63,865 nt of DNA from Companilactobacillus mindensis DSM 14500 (GCF_001434275.1 NZ_AZEZ01000003.1:1-63865), one strand, 5' to 3'. Numbered from the stretch's first letter, positions 16,392 to 25,600 are shown. The notes: generated by a model from the sequence alone, not told the origin. A program made the numbers and translations.

Positions 16392-17171
16392 TTAGACCTC
16401 CACGAGTTGTTCAATCGTAGGACAAATGTTGTGCTGCTTAAGAACTTCATATAGTCCTAAACGACCTTTTTGAGTCCACTTAGTGTTTAAAACAGCCTTT
16501 TCAGTTCCATCTTTTCGTTTAACCATTGTTGTATCTGAATGAGTCCAACCATTATGTTGATATTTAGAATAAAGCAACCACGTTGTACCTTGTTTATATT
16601 GAATTCCAAGTTCATGAAGTTTAGCGTTCATTTCTCTACCACTCATCCCATAATCTTTAGCAATGATAGTTATAGTTACTAATGATGGATTAGCGAGAAC
16701 TTTGTCATAATAAGTAACTTTTGGTCTGTCCTCTGCTACTTGTTGTTCAGCAATCAACCTACCCTCACGTTCCGTCTTAAGCTGTGTGGCTAATTTAATT
16801 AGGTAATCTGGATCAGTTAGTGTTTGTTCAATCGCTGAATCAGTTAAGTAAGCACCATGTTTTCGTATTGTTGGTAGAACCTCTGATGTAACCCAACGCT
16901 TGAATTCTTTTGCGGCTGGTAATTTACTAGAAAGAATTAAACTATAAAGTCCTGATTCATTAATCAAAATTACTTCACGGTTTTGACCTGACAGAACGAT
17001 TCGTTCACTCAGCTTATCTTCATCATCAACATGATCTCTGATAGCCTTAGCAGTATTCATATAATTGAGAATGCTCGCCACGTCTTTACCCATAAAATAA
17101 GGTTTGCTGTCAATTTGTACCGTTCGTACATTGTTTCCTTTAAAATTAAATTCCTGTAAGTTGTTCATCAT
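16392..17171 (-). CDS. phage antirepressor with Bro-N and KilA-C domains
   Basis: The N-terminal part (FNFKGNNVRTVQIDSKPYFM, then GKDVASILNYMNTAKAIRDH) is a Bro-N domain with the typical FKRWVTSEVLPTIRKHG end. The C-terminal part (DRPKVTYYDKVLANPSLVTI, then IAKDYGMSGREMNAKLHELG) is a KilA-C domain. Such proteins antagonise the CI-type repressor and favour lytic growth. It follows the Cro-like gene by 16 nt, on the lytic side of the switch. Confidence 0.9.
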   Translation of the reverse strand: MMNNLQEFNFKGNNVRTVQIDSKPYFMGKDVASILNYMNTAKAIRDHVDDEDKLSERIVLSGQNREVILINESGLYSLILSSKLPAAKEFKRWVTSEVLPTIRKHGAYLTDSAIEQTLTDPDYLIKLATQLKTEREGRLIAEQQVAEDRPKVTYYDKVLANPSLVTITIIAKDYGMSGREMNAKLHELGIQYKQGTTWLLYSKYQHNGWTHSDTTMVKRKDGTEKAVLNTKWTQKGRLGLYEVLKQHNICPTIEQLVEV

Positions 17172-17187
17172 TTACTTGCCTTCTTTT

Positions 17188-17391
17188 TTATAGGTTTAAA
17201 ACTCGTGCAACTTGTTCACGTAATTCACGTGATTTAGGTGTCATGTCGCCTTTAATAGCTCTATTCAATTGTTGTGGATTAGCATGAATCAATTCAGCTA
17301 ACTCTTTTTGAGTCATATCTCGATTAAGCAATGCAATCTTAATTGATCGCTCAATGTCATGTGCTACCTTTGCGAATTGTTGTTCTGGCAT
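17188..17391 (-). CDS. Cro-like HTH regulator
   Basis: A 67-residue HTH_3-type protein (NRDMTQKELAELIHANPQQL as helix-turn-helix). It is the first gene on the lytic side, divergent from the CI-like gene, with three shared operators between them. AAAGGAGTTGATCAC precedes the ATG. Confidence 0.82.
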   Translation of the reverse strand: MPEQQFAKVAHDIERSIKIALLNRDMTQKELAELIHANPQQLNRAIKGDMTPKSRELREQVARVLNL

Positions 17392-17443
17392 GTGATCAAC
17401 TCCTTTCCATTCTGTTATTTTTTCATCAAGTTGTTGACCTTAA

Positions 17444-17620
17444 TTAGCACAGGTGCTAATATGAAGGCATATTAAATAAGCAATGCAAACCCTATTACTA
17501 CCGCAATTCTCGCCAAAGCATTGTATCGGTGGTCGTGTGTTTTTGTTGCTCAATTACTTGATGAATTAATTATTACGCACAAATGCTAATTTTGCAAGTG
17601 CATTTACGCATTTGTGCTAA
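17444..17620. promoter_or_regulatory. cI/cro operator region with three 17-bp operators
   Basis: Three dyad sites occur: TTAGCACAGGTGCTAAT (17444-17460), TTACGCACAAATGCTAA (17573-17589) and TTACGCATTTGTGCTAA (17604-17620). They share half-sites of the type TTA(G/C)GCA and TGCTAA around AAA/TTT/AGG. One lies beside cro, two lie just before cI, the usual layout of a lambda-like switch in small genomes. The rest of the divergent region (17392-17652) holds no gene. Confidence 0.75.
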
Positions 17621-17652
17621 TTAAATTCGTCAAACTTATGGAGAACATTGTT

Positions 17653-17988
17653 ATGACGACGTTTGAACGAATTAAAAAAGTTTCAAAAGAACAGGGTTAT
17701 TCCCTAACAAAACTAAATGACAAAGCTGGCTTAGGCACAAATTCCATATATCATTGGAAAACTAAAACGCCTAGTACTGAAAGCCTATCTAAGGTTGCTA
17801 ATGTTTTACACGTATCTGTAGACTACCTATTGGGTAAAACGGATGATCCGGATGTTAATACTAAGTCTAAAAAAGTAGATATTAAAGATGCTATGCAAGA
17901 TGACTACACTATCATGAGCTATGGTGGTAGAGAAATACCACCAGAAGAATTAGAAATGATTAGACGTATCTTAGACGGGGGAAAATAA
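17653..17988 (+). CDS. CI-like phage repressor
   Basis: A 111-residue repressor with an HTH_3 domain (YSLTKLNDKAGLGTNSIYHW) and the tail LHVSVDYLLGKTD typical of the family. It is too short to carry a self-cleaving peptidase domain; the next gene encodes an ImmA-type protease that probably inactivates it. The start at 17653 follows GGAGAACATTGTT. It is the first gene of the lysogeny operon. Confidence 0.85.
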   Translation: MTTFERIKKVSKEQGYSLTKLNDKAGLGTNSIYHWKTKTPSTESLSKVANVLHVSVDYLLGKTDDPDVNTKSKKVDIKDAMQDDYTIMSYGGREIPPEELEMIRRILDGGK

Positions 17989-17991
17989 TAT

Positions 17992-18390
17992 ATGAGTGAT
18001 GTTACAACTTACTTACTGAATTACGCACTAGATCATCACATAGGATTCGAATTACTTAATGGAATAGATTCTGATTGGCCTTCCTTAGCCATACCAGAAC
18101 GTAACATGATGTTTATTAATACGAATTGGTACAAGCAAGAGGAACTGCCAATGGTGGTAGCTCATGAGATTGGTCATATGCTTAATGGCGATACCTGCTA
18201 CATATATGACCATTCAAATATTGGAAAGATTAGTTCTGAGGGAGCTGCTAATAAGGTAGCAATCGATTTACTACTACAGTATTGTAAAGATTATGATATC
18301 CACTTCAATAGCTATATTATGTTTCTACAGCAATTCTGTATTCCATTGAGATATGAATACATCGCCAAAAGAAAAATGGCTGTAATGTGA
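17992..18390 (+). CDS. ImmA/IrrE-type metallopeptidase
   Basis: A 132-residue protein with the zinc-binding HEIGHMLNGD motif and a downstream Glu/Asn-rich helix (SSEGAANKVAIDLLLQY). In ICEBs1, ImmA cleaves the neighbouring repressor; this gene starts 3 nt after the CI-like gene and probably does the same for this prophage. Confidence 0.88.
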   Translation: MSDVTTYLLNYALDHHIGFELLNGIDSDWPSLAIPERNMMFINTNWYKQEELPMVVAHEIGHMLNGDTCYIYDHSNIGKISSEGAANKVAIDLLLQYCKDYDIHFNSYIMFLQQFCIPLRYEYIAKRKMAVM

Positions 18391-18456
18391 TTTTTAATAC
18401 ATCCCTTCTGATATACTTATACTGATCAAATATATATTTATGGGGGAAATTATATT

Positions 18457-19245
18457 ATGGATAAAGAAAAGGTAAAAAAGCCACTATATAAAAAATGGTG
18501 GTTCTGGGTTGTACTTGGCGTGTTTATTATTGCAATTGCCTACCTAATGATACCTAAGGAACAGGCGACTTTAAGTATTGATACTAAAAATATCACCCAA
18601 CAAGCCGACGGAAAGGCAAAGTTTAAATTTAGTACCAATGAGGGTAATAAATATAAAATCATTAGAATTTCTGATGGTGCCGTTTATGGACCTAAGGTAG
18701 CTGAAACTGGTTCTGTAAATATGACCCTTTATAATTCAGGTGAATTTAAAATAATCTCATATTTTAATAATCAGAAGATTTCTAAAAAGTTTACTATTCA
18801 TCCATATGTAAATAAAAAAGCATCTACTAAATCTGAATCTTCAAGCTCTAAACCAATGGATTTTGGTAAAGGCGATATGGTTGGCAATAGTGATATGGTT
18901 GCTTCAATTACTGTTAATTCAGTACAAAAGGTTGATCCAGATGATGTGTCTGTTACCGATATATCTCATAATTATTCAGGTATGCAACAATATGTAATTG
19001 TTAATTATACTGTTAGTTCTGTTAAGGGAGACATTCCACTGGATGATTTTGATGGATCAGAACTATCTGTTGCAGATTCCAACGGAACAATTGGTACTCA
19101 ATCATCAAATAGAGACAATGGTATACCTGATACTTTATCTGAAGGGCAAAATGCTAATTTAAGAATTGGTGTCGGGCTAAAACATTCAGGAAATGAAGTA
19201 ACAATCAAATTTAATGACTTGACCTGGAAGGGGCAAATTCAGTAA
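18457..19245 (+). CDS. membrane-anchored surface protein, candidate superinfection exclusion factor
   Basis: A 262-residue protein with a basic tail, one membrane anchor (WWFWVVLGVFIIAIAYLMI, about 14-32), a Ser-rich linker near 122-131, and a C-terminal beta-rich DUF4352-like domain. It would face outside the cell. It is expressed next to the repressor genes, on the lysogeny side of the phage, where surface-acting immunity proteins are often placed. A GGGGGAAATTATATT site precedes the ATG. The role is inferred from position and topology only. Confidence 0.6.
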   Translation: MDKEKVKKPLYKKWWFWVVLGVFIIAIAYLMIPKEQATLSIDTKNITQQADGKAKFKFSTNEGNKYKIIRISDGAVYGPKVAETGSVNMTLYNSGEFKIISYFNNQKISKKFTIHPYVNKKASTKSESSSSKPMDFGKGDMVGNSDMVASITVNSVQKVDPDDVSVTDISHNYSGMQQYVIVNYTVSSVKGDIPLDDFDGSELSVADSNGTIGTQSSNRDNGIPDTLSEGQNANLRIGVGLKHSGNEVTIKFNDLTWKGQIQ

Positions 19246-19253
19246 TTAATCAC

Positions 19254-19292
19254 AAAAATAAATCTAAGTCTCAAGTAGGCTTATTTATTTTT
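19254..19292 (+). terminator. Rho-independent terminator of the lysogeny operon
   Basis: AAAATAAATCTAAG and CTTATTTATTTTT pair with a two-base bulge around TCTCAAGTAGG, ending in T-rich sequence, just after the surface-protein stop. Confidence 0.55.
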
Positions 19293-19360
19293 ACCAAAAT
19301 TAAAAAAGCCACGCAACTAAGCGTGACTAGAAGGACTCTATTATGAGCGATGATAATAAT

Positions 19361-19972
19361 TTAAGAAAGATTTAAAATTTTTATTTGTCTATCGGAATCT
19401 ATTAACATTTGAGAACTCTGCTTACGAGCTATTTTTTTAACTTCCAAGTAAGATTTCTCCTCTTCTGGTTTTTCAAAAGGAATTAAAACCGGACTCAATT
19501 CGTCAAAATCTGAACCAGAGCTATAGTAAAGATATCCACAATCGATTAATTTATTATCAAAATCATAAATGTAAACCCTCTGTGGCTCATTACTATTGAA
19601 AAAGAATTCTTGTGTGGATTTAACGTCGAAATCAGGTAGTCCGCTTCTGTTTCTTACTTTTGAAATTAACCAATTAATAAACTTTTTAGACCATGGAAAA
19701 ACAGTAAAGTCTAAAACAACGCTTATTAGTAATACTAAAAGCATGGTAATAGCTATTGCTAAGTAACTGCCTTGCTGAGCATGTGGTATAAAACTTGCTA
19801 TCACTAAATATAAAAGATAGTTTATACCATCTAGCATAATAACAAAATATCTTTTATCGTCCTTGTTATCTTTATAGAAGTCTACTACATCTAATTTTGT
19901 TAATATATTGTAATTTAAATATCCTAAACTACCAGAAACTATAAGTGATGATATTAATGACGTTAAATTCAT
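19361..19972 (-). CDS. phage-borne membrane protein, unknown
   Basis: A 203-residue protein with two or three hydrophobic helices in the N-terminal half (about 5-22, 46-63, 68-92) and a soluble C-terminal half with a beta-rich segment (RVYIYDFDNKLIDCGYLYYS). GGAGGGCTAT precedes the ATG. It is encoded opposite to its neighbours between the lysogeny genes and the integrase, the typical place for a moron gene. It slightly recalls DUF6338-type proteins, but I do not assign it. Confidence 0.55.
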   Translation of the reverse strand: MNLTSLISSLIVSGSLGYLNYNILTKLDVVDFYKDNKDDKRYFVIMLDGINYLLYLVIASFIPHAQQGSYLAIAITMLLVLLISVVLDFTVFPWSKKFINWLISKVRNRSGLPDFDVKSTQEFFFNSNEPQRVYIYDFDNKLIDCGYLYYSSGSDFDELSPVLIPFEKPEEEKSYLEVKKIARKQSSQMLIDSDRQIKILNLS

Positions 19973-20115
19973 ATAGCCCTCCTAATATATACTATATAAT
20001 ATTATATCACGTATAGCATAGCAACTGTGTAGATTCAATATCAAATTTTAAGGAGGTGATGCCTGATTTACTCTCATAATTTGCGCTCCCACGCTTGAAA
20101 ATGAGGAGTAATAAT

Positions 20116-21291
20116 ATGGCAACAATAACAAAATATACATTAAAAAATGGCAAATCAATGTGGAGATGTATTTATCCTAGTAGCATTGATCCATTAACAA
20201 ATAAAGTAAAAAGAACTACAAAACGCGGCTTTAAAACTAAAGCGGAATGTCAAAAATTTCTAAATGCAAAATTATCTGAAATTGATAACCATGGATATTC
20301 TAACGACTCTGATCTTACTTATAAAAGAGTATATGAATATTTTCTTGAGTCCTATAAAAATACAGTCAAAGAGAGCACGCTAAATCGTGTTGAAGGGCTT
20401 TTTAAGCACCACATCTTGCCTTCACTAGGAAGTTTCAAGATAAAAAAAATAACCACTCCTATGTGCCAGGAAGCGGTAAATAAGTGGTCTAATGAACTAT
20501 CATCATTCAAAATGGTTAAATACTATGCGAATCTTGTATTTAAAGAAGCCATTAGATTAAAGATTATCTATGATAACCCCATGAATTTAATTGTAATGCC
20601 AAAGAAGAAACAGCAAGAAGTTAATAAACCAGCTAATTTTTGGACTAAGGAAGAAACAGCTATGTTCTTTGACCAACTATATAAAACTTATTCCGACCAT
20701 AATCAAAAAGCCATAGCAATGTTCAGACTTTTATTTTTTTCCGGAATGAGAAAAGGTGAACTCTTAGCATTGCAGATCAACGATATTGATTTTGATAATA
20801 AAACTTTAACCATCAATAAAACTGTAAGTCGTGGAATAGATAATAAACCTATTATTTCTACACCTAAAACTAAAACGTCTGTTAGAACTATCGGTCTTGA
20901 TAGTCAAACTTGTTCAGTTTTAAAAAAGTGGCTTAAAGAATTGAGAAAAGAAATGTTTGTCCTTGGTTATAATATTGATAGCTCAAACGATCAATTATTG
21001 TTCCCTAACACACACAACGAACTATTGAGCTTAACTAAAATCAATAAATGGTTACAGGTCATAATAAATACATACAATAAAAATCATGACGAAAAGTTAA
21101 AACGTATTAACATTCACGGAATCAGACATACAGCATGTTCCCTCATGCTTGAATCTGGTTCAAGTATCAAAGCTGTTCAACTTCAACTTGGACACTCCGA
21201 TACATCCCAAATAATGAAAGTTTATTGGCACATATCTAATAAAACACAAATGAATACTGTTAACAACCTCGCAAAGTTTGTGAATTTTTAA
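20116..21291 (+). CDS. int: tyrosine-type phage integrase
   Basis: A 391-residue recombinase with an AP2-like N-terminal arm-binding domain (SMWRCIYPSSIDPLTNKVKR), a SAM-like core-binding domain, and a catalytic domain with R (FFSGMRKGELLAL), H-x-x-R (INIHGIRHTACSLML), late H/W (LGHSDTSQIMKVYWHI) and the usual YxH-type end. The ATG at 20116 is chosen because GAGGAGTAATA lies upstream. It forms the right end of the prophage and would recombine sites beyond 21291. Confidence 0.92.
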   Translation: MATITKYTLKNGKSMWRCIYPSSIDPLTNKVKRTTKRGFKTKAECQKFLNAKLSEIDNHGYSNDSDLTYKRVYEYFLESYKNTVKESTLNRVEGLFKHHILPSLGSFKIKKITTPMCQEAVNKWSNELSSFKMVKYYANLVFKEAIRLKIIYDNPMNLIVMPKKKQQEVNKPANFWTKEETAMFFDQLYKTYSDHNQKAIAMFRLLFFSGMRKGELLALQINDIDFDNKTLTINKTVSRGIDNKPIISTPKTKTSVRTIGLDSQTCSVLKKWLKELRKEMFVLGYNIDSSNDQLLFPNTHNELLSLTKINKWLQVIINTYNKNHDEKLKRINIHGIRHTACSLMLESGSSIKAVQLQLGHSDTSQIMKVYWHISNKTQMNTVNNLAKFVNF

Positions 21292-21292
21292 A

Positions 21293-21314
21293 GTGTGTCA
21301 CGGGTGTGTCACGG
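21293..21314. repeat. tandem 11-bp repeat after the integrase gene
   Basis: GTGTGTCACGG occurs twice head to tail directly after the stop of int. Its position is that of an integrase arm-binding or attachment-site element. No second attachment copy is visible because the left phage end is outside the window. Confidence 0.5.
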
Positions 21315-21417
21315 ATATATTTTAACAGGCTGTAGCCCTTGTACCTATTGCTATTAAGGCATTTTGACCATTGAGGGTATCTTTCTCGTAGTTCGCTTAT
21401 ATAAATAATCGTTAACG

Positions 21418-21999
21418 TCAGTCTTTTGCGACTGGCGTTTTTTGTTGCTCTACACCCTTTTTCCATCGATGACCAGTAAAACTGTCGACTCCTTTTTGAA
21501 ACAAGTTTTCAAAGAAGTCATCTAACTCTTCAACTGGCATCTCGGGATGTTCCAGCCAATATTTAACTAATCCCATCAATGACGAGGATAAATATTGCAT
21601 CAGCAATTCCTTTTGTCGATCATCTAACCAGTTGAATCGTGGCGAGGAATTGATCGTATTTAACCCCCGCTCCACTAAAAAGGCGATGAAACGGTCATTG
21701 AACCGCGAGTCAGCATGGTCGCTCAACAGGATGCCAATAATATCACGGCGTTCATCGATAGCTTTCAGCAAAACTAAGACATTGCCTTGATGAACCTTTT
21801 CGTCAGCTGCAAATATTTTTTCTAAAACGTTATCTTCAATCGCTTTCAAGATGGCAGATTTATTTACATAATGTCTATATACTGTCGTGCGGTTGAGTTG
21901 GCTTCGATCGGCGATTGCCACGGTCGTAATTTCATCAAGTCGCTTCTCTTTCAGTAGTCCTAAAAGTGCCGCTTGAATTCTTTCGTCAGTCGTCTTCAT
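21418..21999 (-). CDS. TetR-family transcriptional regulator
   Basis: A 193-residue regulator with the TetR HTH (TVAIADRSQLNRTTVYRHYV) and a helical C-terminal ligand domain. GGAGGGCCTT precedes the ATG. The last codons lie in a GC hairpin (CGTCAGTC/GACTGGCG followed by T6 on the plus strand), which also ends plus-strand transcripts. The prophage right end lies about 100 nt beyond its stop codon, so the C-terminal tail may have been shaped by phage integration. Confidence 0.82.
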   Translation of the reverse strand: MKTTDERIQAALLGLLKEKRLDEITTVAIADRSQLNRTTVYRHYVNKSAILKAIEDNVLEKIFAADEKVHQGNVLVLLKAIDERRDIIGILLSDHADSRFNDRFIAFLVERGLNTINSSPRFNWLDDRQKELLMQYLSSSLMGLVKYWLEHPEMPVEELDDFFENLFQKGVDSFTGHRWKKGVEQQKTPVAKD

Positions 22000-22115
22000 A
22001 AGGCCCTCCATATTTCAAAATAATCACTATATTGTCCGACAAACTACCTCATGATACAACTGGCTTTTTGAATATATTTAAACTGAAATTTTTATAAAAA
22101 CTTTTGACAAAAATA

Positions 22116-22150
22116 ACCTCTGATTCAGAGATCCTGAATCAGAGGTCATT
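22116..22150. terminator. GATTC-type terminator after the small 22.2 kb gene
   Basis: ACCTCTGATTCAG and CTGAATCAGAGGT form a 13-bp perfect stem around AGATC. On the minus strand it is followed by TTATTTTT, so it ends the small gene at 22227-22349. Confidence 0.75.
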
Positions 22151-22226
22151 TTACATTGATCTTTGAAAGCTAAACGTATTTTGTCCTGCCTTCTAATTGT
22201 CTCTTATTTATGTATAAATTGTTATA

Positions 22227-22349
22227 TTAAGCAGTCTTTAATTTACTGACGGCTTCTTCGATTGTTTTACCATCAGCAAAAGCATGTGTGTTTTTGTCTT
22301 CAACAGTAAACAATTGAGAACTGGTATTTAATTGTACTCGATATTCCAT
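22227..22349 (-). CDS. small conserved-looking cytoplasmic protein
   Basis: A 40-residue protein (MEYRVQLNTSSQLFTVEDKN, then THAFADGKTIEEAVSKLKTA). GGGGGTAGACAA precedes the ATG and a strong terminator follows. The strand-strand-helix pattern is that of small HicB-like or stress peptides, but no named family is assigned. Confidence 0.6.
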   Translation of the reverse strand: MEYRVQLNTSSQLFTVEDKNTHAFADGKTIEEAVSKLKTA

Positions 22350-22532
22350 TTGTCTACCCCCATCTTTATATTTCTTAGATTATTCCCAACGGATAATAAA
22401 TGAAATTATATTCTTTATTTATTAAAATGCAAGCCCTTTCTTTTTAATAAAACTCATGACATTATTTTTTTCGGTGGCAAAATTTCTTCATTCTAGATAT
22501 AATGAATACAATCAATAAGGAGAAGATGCAAA

Positions 22533-22688
22533 ATGAAAAATATGTCCAAAAAAGAATATCCGTCGTGGTACCCTCATAAACGAGGGCATAACACTATAGA
22601 GTTTAGTAAGCCAGATAAATGGTACGAATGGTCGGCCATTCTGGACGTTATCTTTTTTGCGATTTTTTTACTTATCATAAACTTCTAA
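22533..22688 (+). CDS. small single-pass membrane protein
   Basis: A 51-residue protein with a hydrophilic N-terminus rich in Tyr, Lys and Trp and one C-terminal membrane helix (ILDVIFFAIFLLIINF). AAGGAGAAGATGCAAA precedes the ATG, a TATAAT box lies at about 22497, and a GATTC-type terminator follows, so it looks like an independent gene. Confidence 0.6.
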   Translation: MKNMSKKEYPSWYPHKRGHNTIEFSKPDKWYEWSAILDVIFFAIFLLIINF

Positions 22689-22725
22689 TTGAGAAAGCAT
22701 TCCTAACTTTCAAAAATTAGGACAA

Positions 22726-22766
22726 AATAACCACTGATTCTAAATCGAATCAGTGGTTATTTTTTT
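22726..22766. terminator. bidirectional GATTC-type terminator
   Basis: AATAACCACTGATTC and GAATCAGTGGTTATT form a 15-bp stem around TAAATC, with T runs on both strands. It serves the small plus-strand gene and the minus-strand exopolysaccharide operon. Confidence 0.85.
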
Positions 22767-22779
22767 ACTCTATTTATCG

Positions 22780-23634
22780 TTAAACATCATATTGTGTCTC
22801 GTGGATTCCGGCATTCATTAGATCATATGGCGTCTTCATTGTTTCTCCATCCCAAGAAGCAATCCCTACAACCATTGAGATTGCCAAGGTATTCAAGGAG
22901 ACATCGGCTTGTACGTTTTCGGCGAAGCCTTCTTTAATTCTATTCGTTGCGATCGAAGTTCCCTTGGTGTCGCTATATAGCAAGACAGCCCAAGTTGGAT
23001 CTTCGTTGTTCAACAAATAAATAACATCATTGGTCCGCGTCTTCTCTTTGATAGTTTCAGTCGTCAATTTCAACAAGTGCCGCAACTGATCCGGACTCAT
23101 CATTCGTTTCAAGTCGTTGAAGTAACGAATCTTGATTATCGCTGTTGTAACTGGAATCTCAAAACGACGGTTAGTTTCCGCAAAAACGGCAATATCTTCA
23201 ATGTAAGCAACCGTAGTTCTCAAATTAGTCTGTTCATCAAAGGCTCCCCGTTCGATCAAAGAAGTCCGCAATTCACTGTTAGACTTCTGCAAAGCAACTT
23301 GGTTTCTAGTCATCGTATACAAAGCTAGCGACAACAATATTGGCATTATCATCCAAAAACTCAGCTGCCATGGCAAATGTGAAGTTTGTGTAACGTATTG
23401 ATAAACCATGATCACCGCTTGAATGGCGATGAAAACGATATTTGAGATCAGACTAGGCAAGATGCCGAAGAAATAGGTGATCATCATCAACATCCCCGTA
23501 CAGAATAAATACACTACGTTTAAGAAGATATGACCACTGATGGCCATTAGGACTCCTGTGGCACTAGACAATGCCAAAAAGGTCAACAACCCAACATCTT
23601 GAAAAAGCGAACTCCTTGCATCATTTTTGTCCAT
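22780..23634 (-). CDS. degenerate GGDEF membrane protein, probable c-di-GMP receptor (PssE-like)
   Basis: Numbered from an upstream in-frame ATG, the protein has four or five membrane helices (about 20-115) followed by a GGDEF-type domain whose active-site motif is NNEDP (214-218). That cannot make c-di-GMP. The inhibitory-site motif R-x-x-D is present as RTND (205-208), exactly five residues before the lost GGDEF, as in working cyclases. This fits a receptor that senses c-di-GMP and activates the polysaccharide synthase, as PssE does in Listeria. The start MDKNDARS at 23634 is preferred: it is spaced from GGGGGCAG. It overlaps the true end of the bcsB-like frame. Confidence 0.78.
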   Translation of the reverse strand: MDKNDARSSLFQDVGLLTFLALSSATGVLMAISGHIFLNVVYLFCTGMLMMITYFFGILPSLISNIVFIAIQAVIMVYQYVTQTSHLPWQLSFWMIMPILLSLALYTMTRNQVALQKSNSELRTSLIERGAFDEQTNLRTTVAYIEDIAVFAETNRRFEIPVTTAIIKIRYFNDLKRMMSPDQLRHLLKLTTETIKEKTRTNDVIYLLNNEDPTWAVLLYSDTKGTSIATNRIKEGFAENVQADVSLNTLAISMVVGIASWDGETMKTPYDLMNAGIHETQYDV

Positions 23635-25600
23635 GTTTACTGCCCCCATTCAATTGTCCTTGTTTTCTGAAGGTCAAAAAGACACCAACACCGATCGCAA
23701 TAATGACCAAAATAGCAGCTCCCAAATACATGATCAACTGCGAATTCTTATCAAAACTACGTTTTTTAGCTAAGGATTTGTCAATAGCTTTGTTCTTCTT
23801 GAAACGATACCCGTAATTAGTATTGTTATTGTCGACGACGATCGCATCACCGGTTTAATGTTGAATATTCTTTTGGAAATTGATCTGTGTAGAAGCTAAA
23901 TAAGTATCATTCGTGTTAACACCAGTAACAACTAGCATCCCTTTCTTGTCATTGTATGGCGAACGCAAGAGTTGAGCGGTTCCGATATTTTTACCGTAGT
24001 CGTCTTCAATACTCAACTTCTCATTCGAAACGAGCCGAGTGAAATTCTTAGAATACTTGAAGTAAAGTTGGTCGTTTAATTCTTTGACCATTGGATTATT
24101 TTTTGGCGTACCAACGACGATCACATTATCATTTTTCAAAACTGACTTGGAAGGAATCTTGTTATAAAACTGAATGTTACCAGTATTGCTCTTTGAGAAA
24201 TTACCAACCAAATTGAAAATATTCGTCAAGGTCTTGAAGTCATTGTTGTTCAACTTCTTAGGCGTTATTACAGCCAAGTGATCATAGGTTTCATTGTTGA
24301 TGAACAGCGTTGGATAGTTAGTGAACAACAAGTCGTTGCTCTTTTGCGACTTAACGATCATCTTGGACTGTGGTTCAACTTGAGCCCAAGGCGTATTACT
24401 GTTGTCCGAAGTAGCTTGATCTTTCATTTCCAAATCAAAGGCTACCCGTACAGTGAAACTACTGTCCAAAGCTACCCCTTTAGGAACCTTCAGTGAAACG
24501 TAATCACTGTTGGCATTAGCTGCCGTCAACTTCTTACTGCCAACTACAGTATTGTTGACATACAACGTTACTAACGAACGATTGAAATTCAAATTCTTAC
24601 TGTAACTGAAATGTAAATTGATCCTAGAACCGTCTGCGTTAGTTTTGTCGCTTGGCATCTGGACAAAGTAATCAGCTTCTCTGTGCCCAGCACCCTCCAA
24701 ACGATCCGCCGACTTGGTCAAATAGTGACGATTATTTGCATAATACGTTTTGATAACAGCTCGATTGCCCATTTTGTCAGCATCGATCTGTTTCTTCAAA
24801 TCGCTATTCAACTTGTCATACTTAGAAATGACCATCGTATAGCTGCCTTCTGCGGCTTTGACTTGATTATATTTCACAACTGGGATTTGATCGTTGTCAG
24901 TTGAAATAACTCGTGACTGACCTGACAGAGCAATCATACTAGCCGTCAATTCATCGGCGGTTGGATTGTTAACTGTGGCAATTTTTGATCTTTGATAAGA
25001 GATCGTATCTTTACCAGTGAAATGATCATAAAACGAACTGAGCGTATTGTCAGCTTCGTCTAAACTATATTCAAAATTAATATTGGAACCTTTGCCCATC
25101 GTTAGCCAATTTGCTGGCGTCTGAGCTAATTGATAATTATTGTTCTGATCATCTTGGTCCAACACTTGACCACTGATCTGTAATTTATTGCTGCCTTGAA
25201 CTAGATCCAAAGGTACAGTGATCTTTTCAGTTTGAAAACCAGTTTCGTCTTTAGGCCTGAAAGAATAGAACTTGACCCCATTGACAGACACGGTGATATC
25301 AGAAGTCTGTCGAGACGCTAGTTGCGAGATCTGATAATTAAAATTGAACGTTACTTTTTTGAGATCCCAGTAACCCATTTTAGTAAAATACATACTCGAA
25401 GTTACTGATTTTCCAGATAACGTTGTCGTGGTATTTTGAAATTGTTGTGTATAAGTTTGATTGTCATCGGCCGCTTTGACTGTGTTCACTTGGGTCGATA
25501 AACAAACAATGGCGATGAAAAAGGCCATGAAAAAACTAATTATTTTATTTATAGCGTTTGGTTTTATACCATTTCGCTTGTTGATGAAAGACTTGTTCAC
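23621..25600 (-). pseudogene. BcsB-like protein, interrupted by an in-frame TAA
   Basis: A BcsB-type periplasmic or extracellular protein with a signal peptide (IISFFMAFFIAIVCL) and two jelly-roll/flavodoxin-like repeats, 581 residues to the stop. The stop is TAA at 23855-23857. Directly beyond it, the same frame runs 77 more codons (TGDAIVVDNNNTNYGYRFKK, a Lys-rich linker, the membrane helix LIMYLGAAILVIIAIGVGVF) to TGA at 23621-23623. That C-terminal anchor is what BcsB needs to hold the synthase, so the stop most likely inactivates it. A GTG start follows GGTGGGG. Confidence 0.8.

Noticed and set aside
21293-21417. tRNA gene as the integration target
   Set aside because: No tRNA 3' end can be folded in the junction; the target is not identified.
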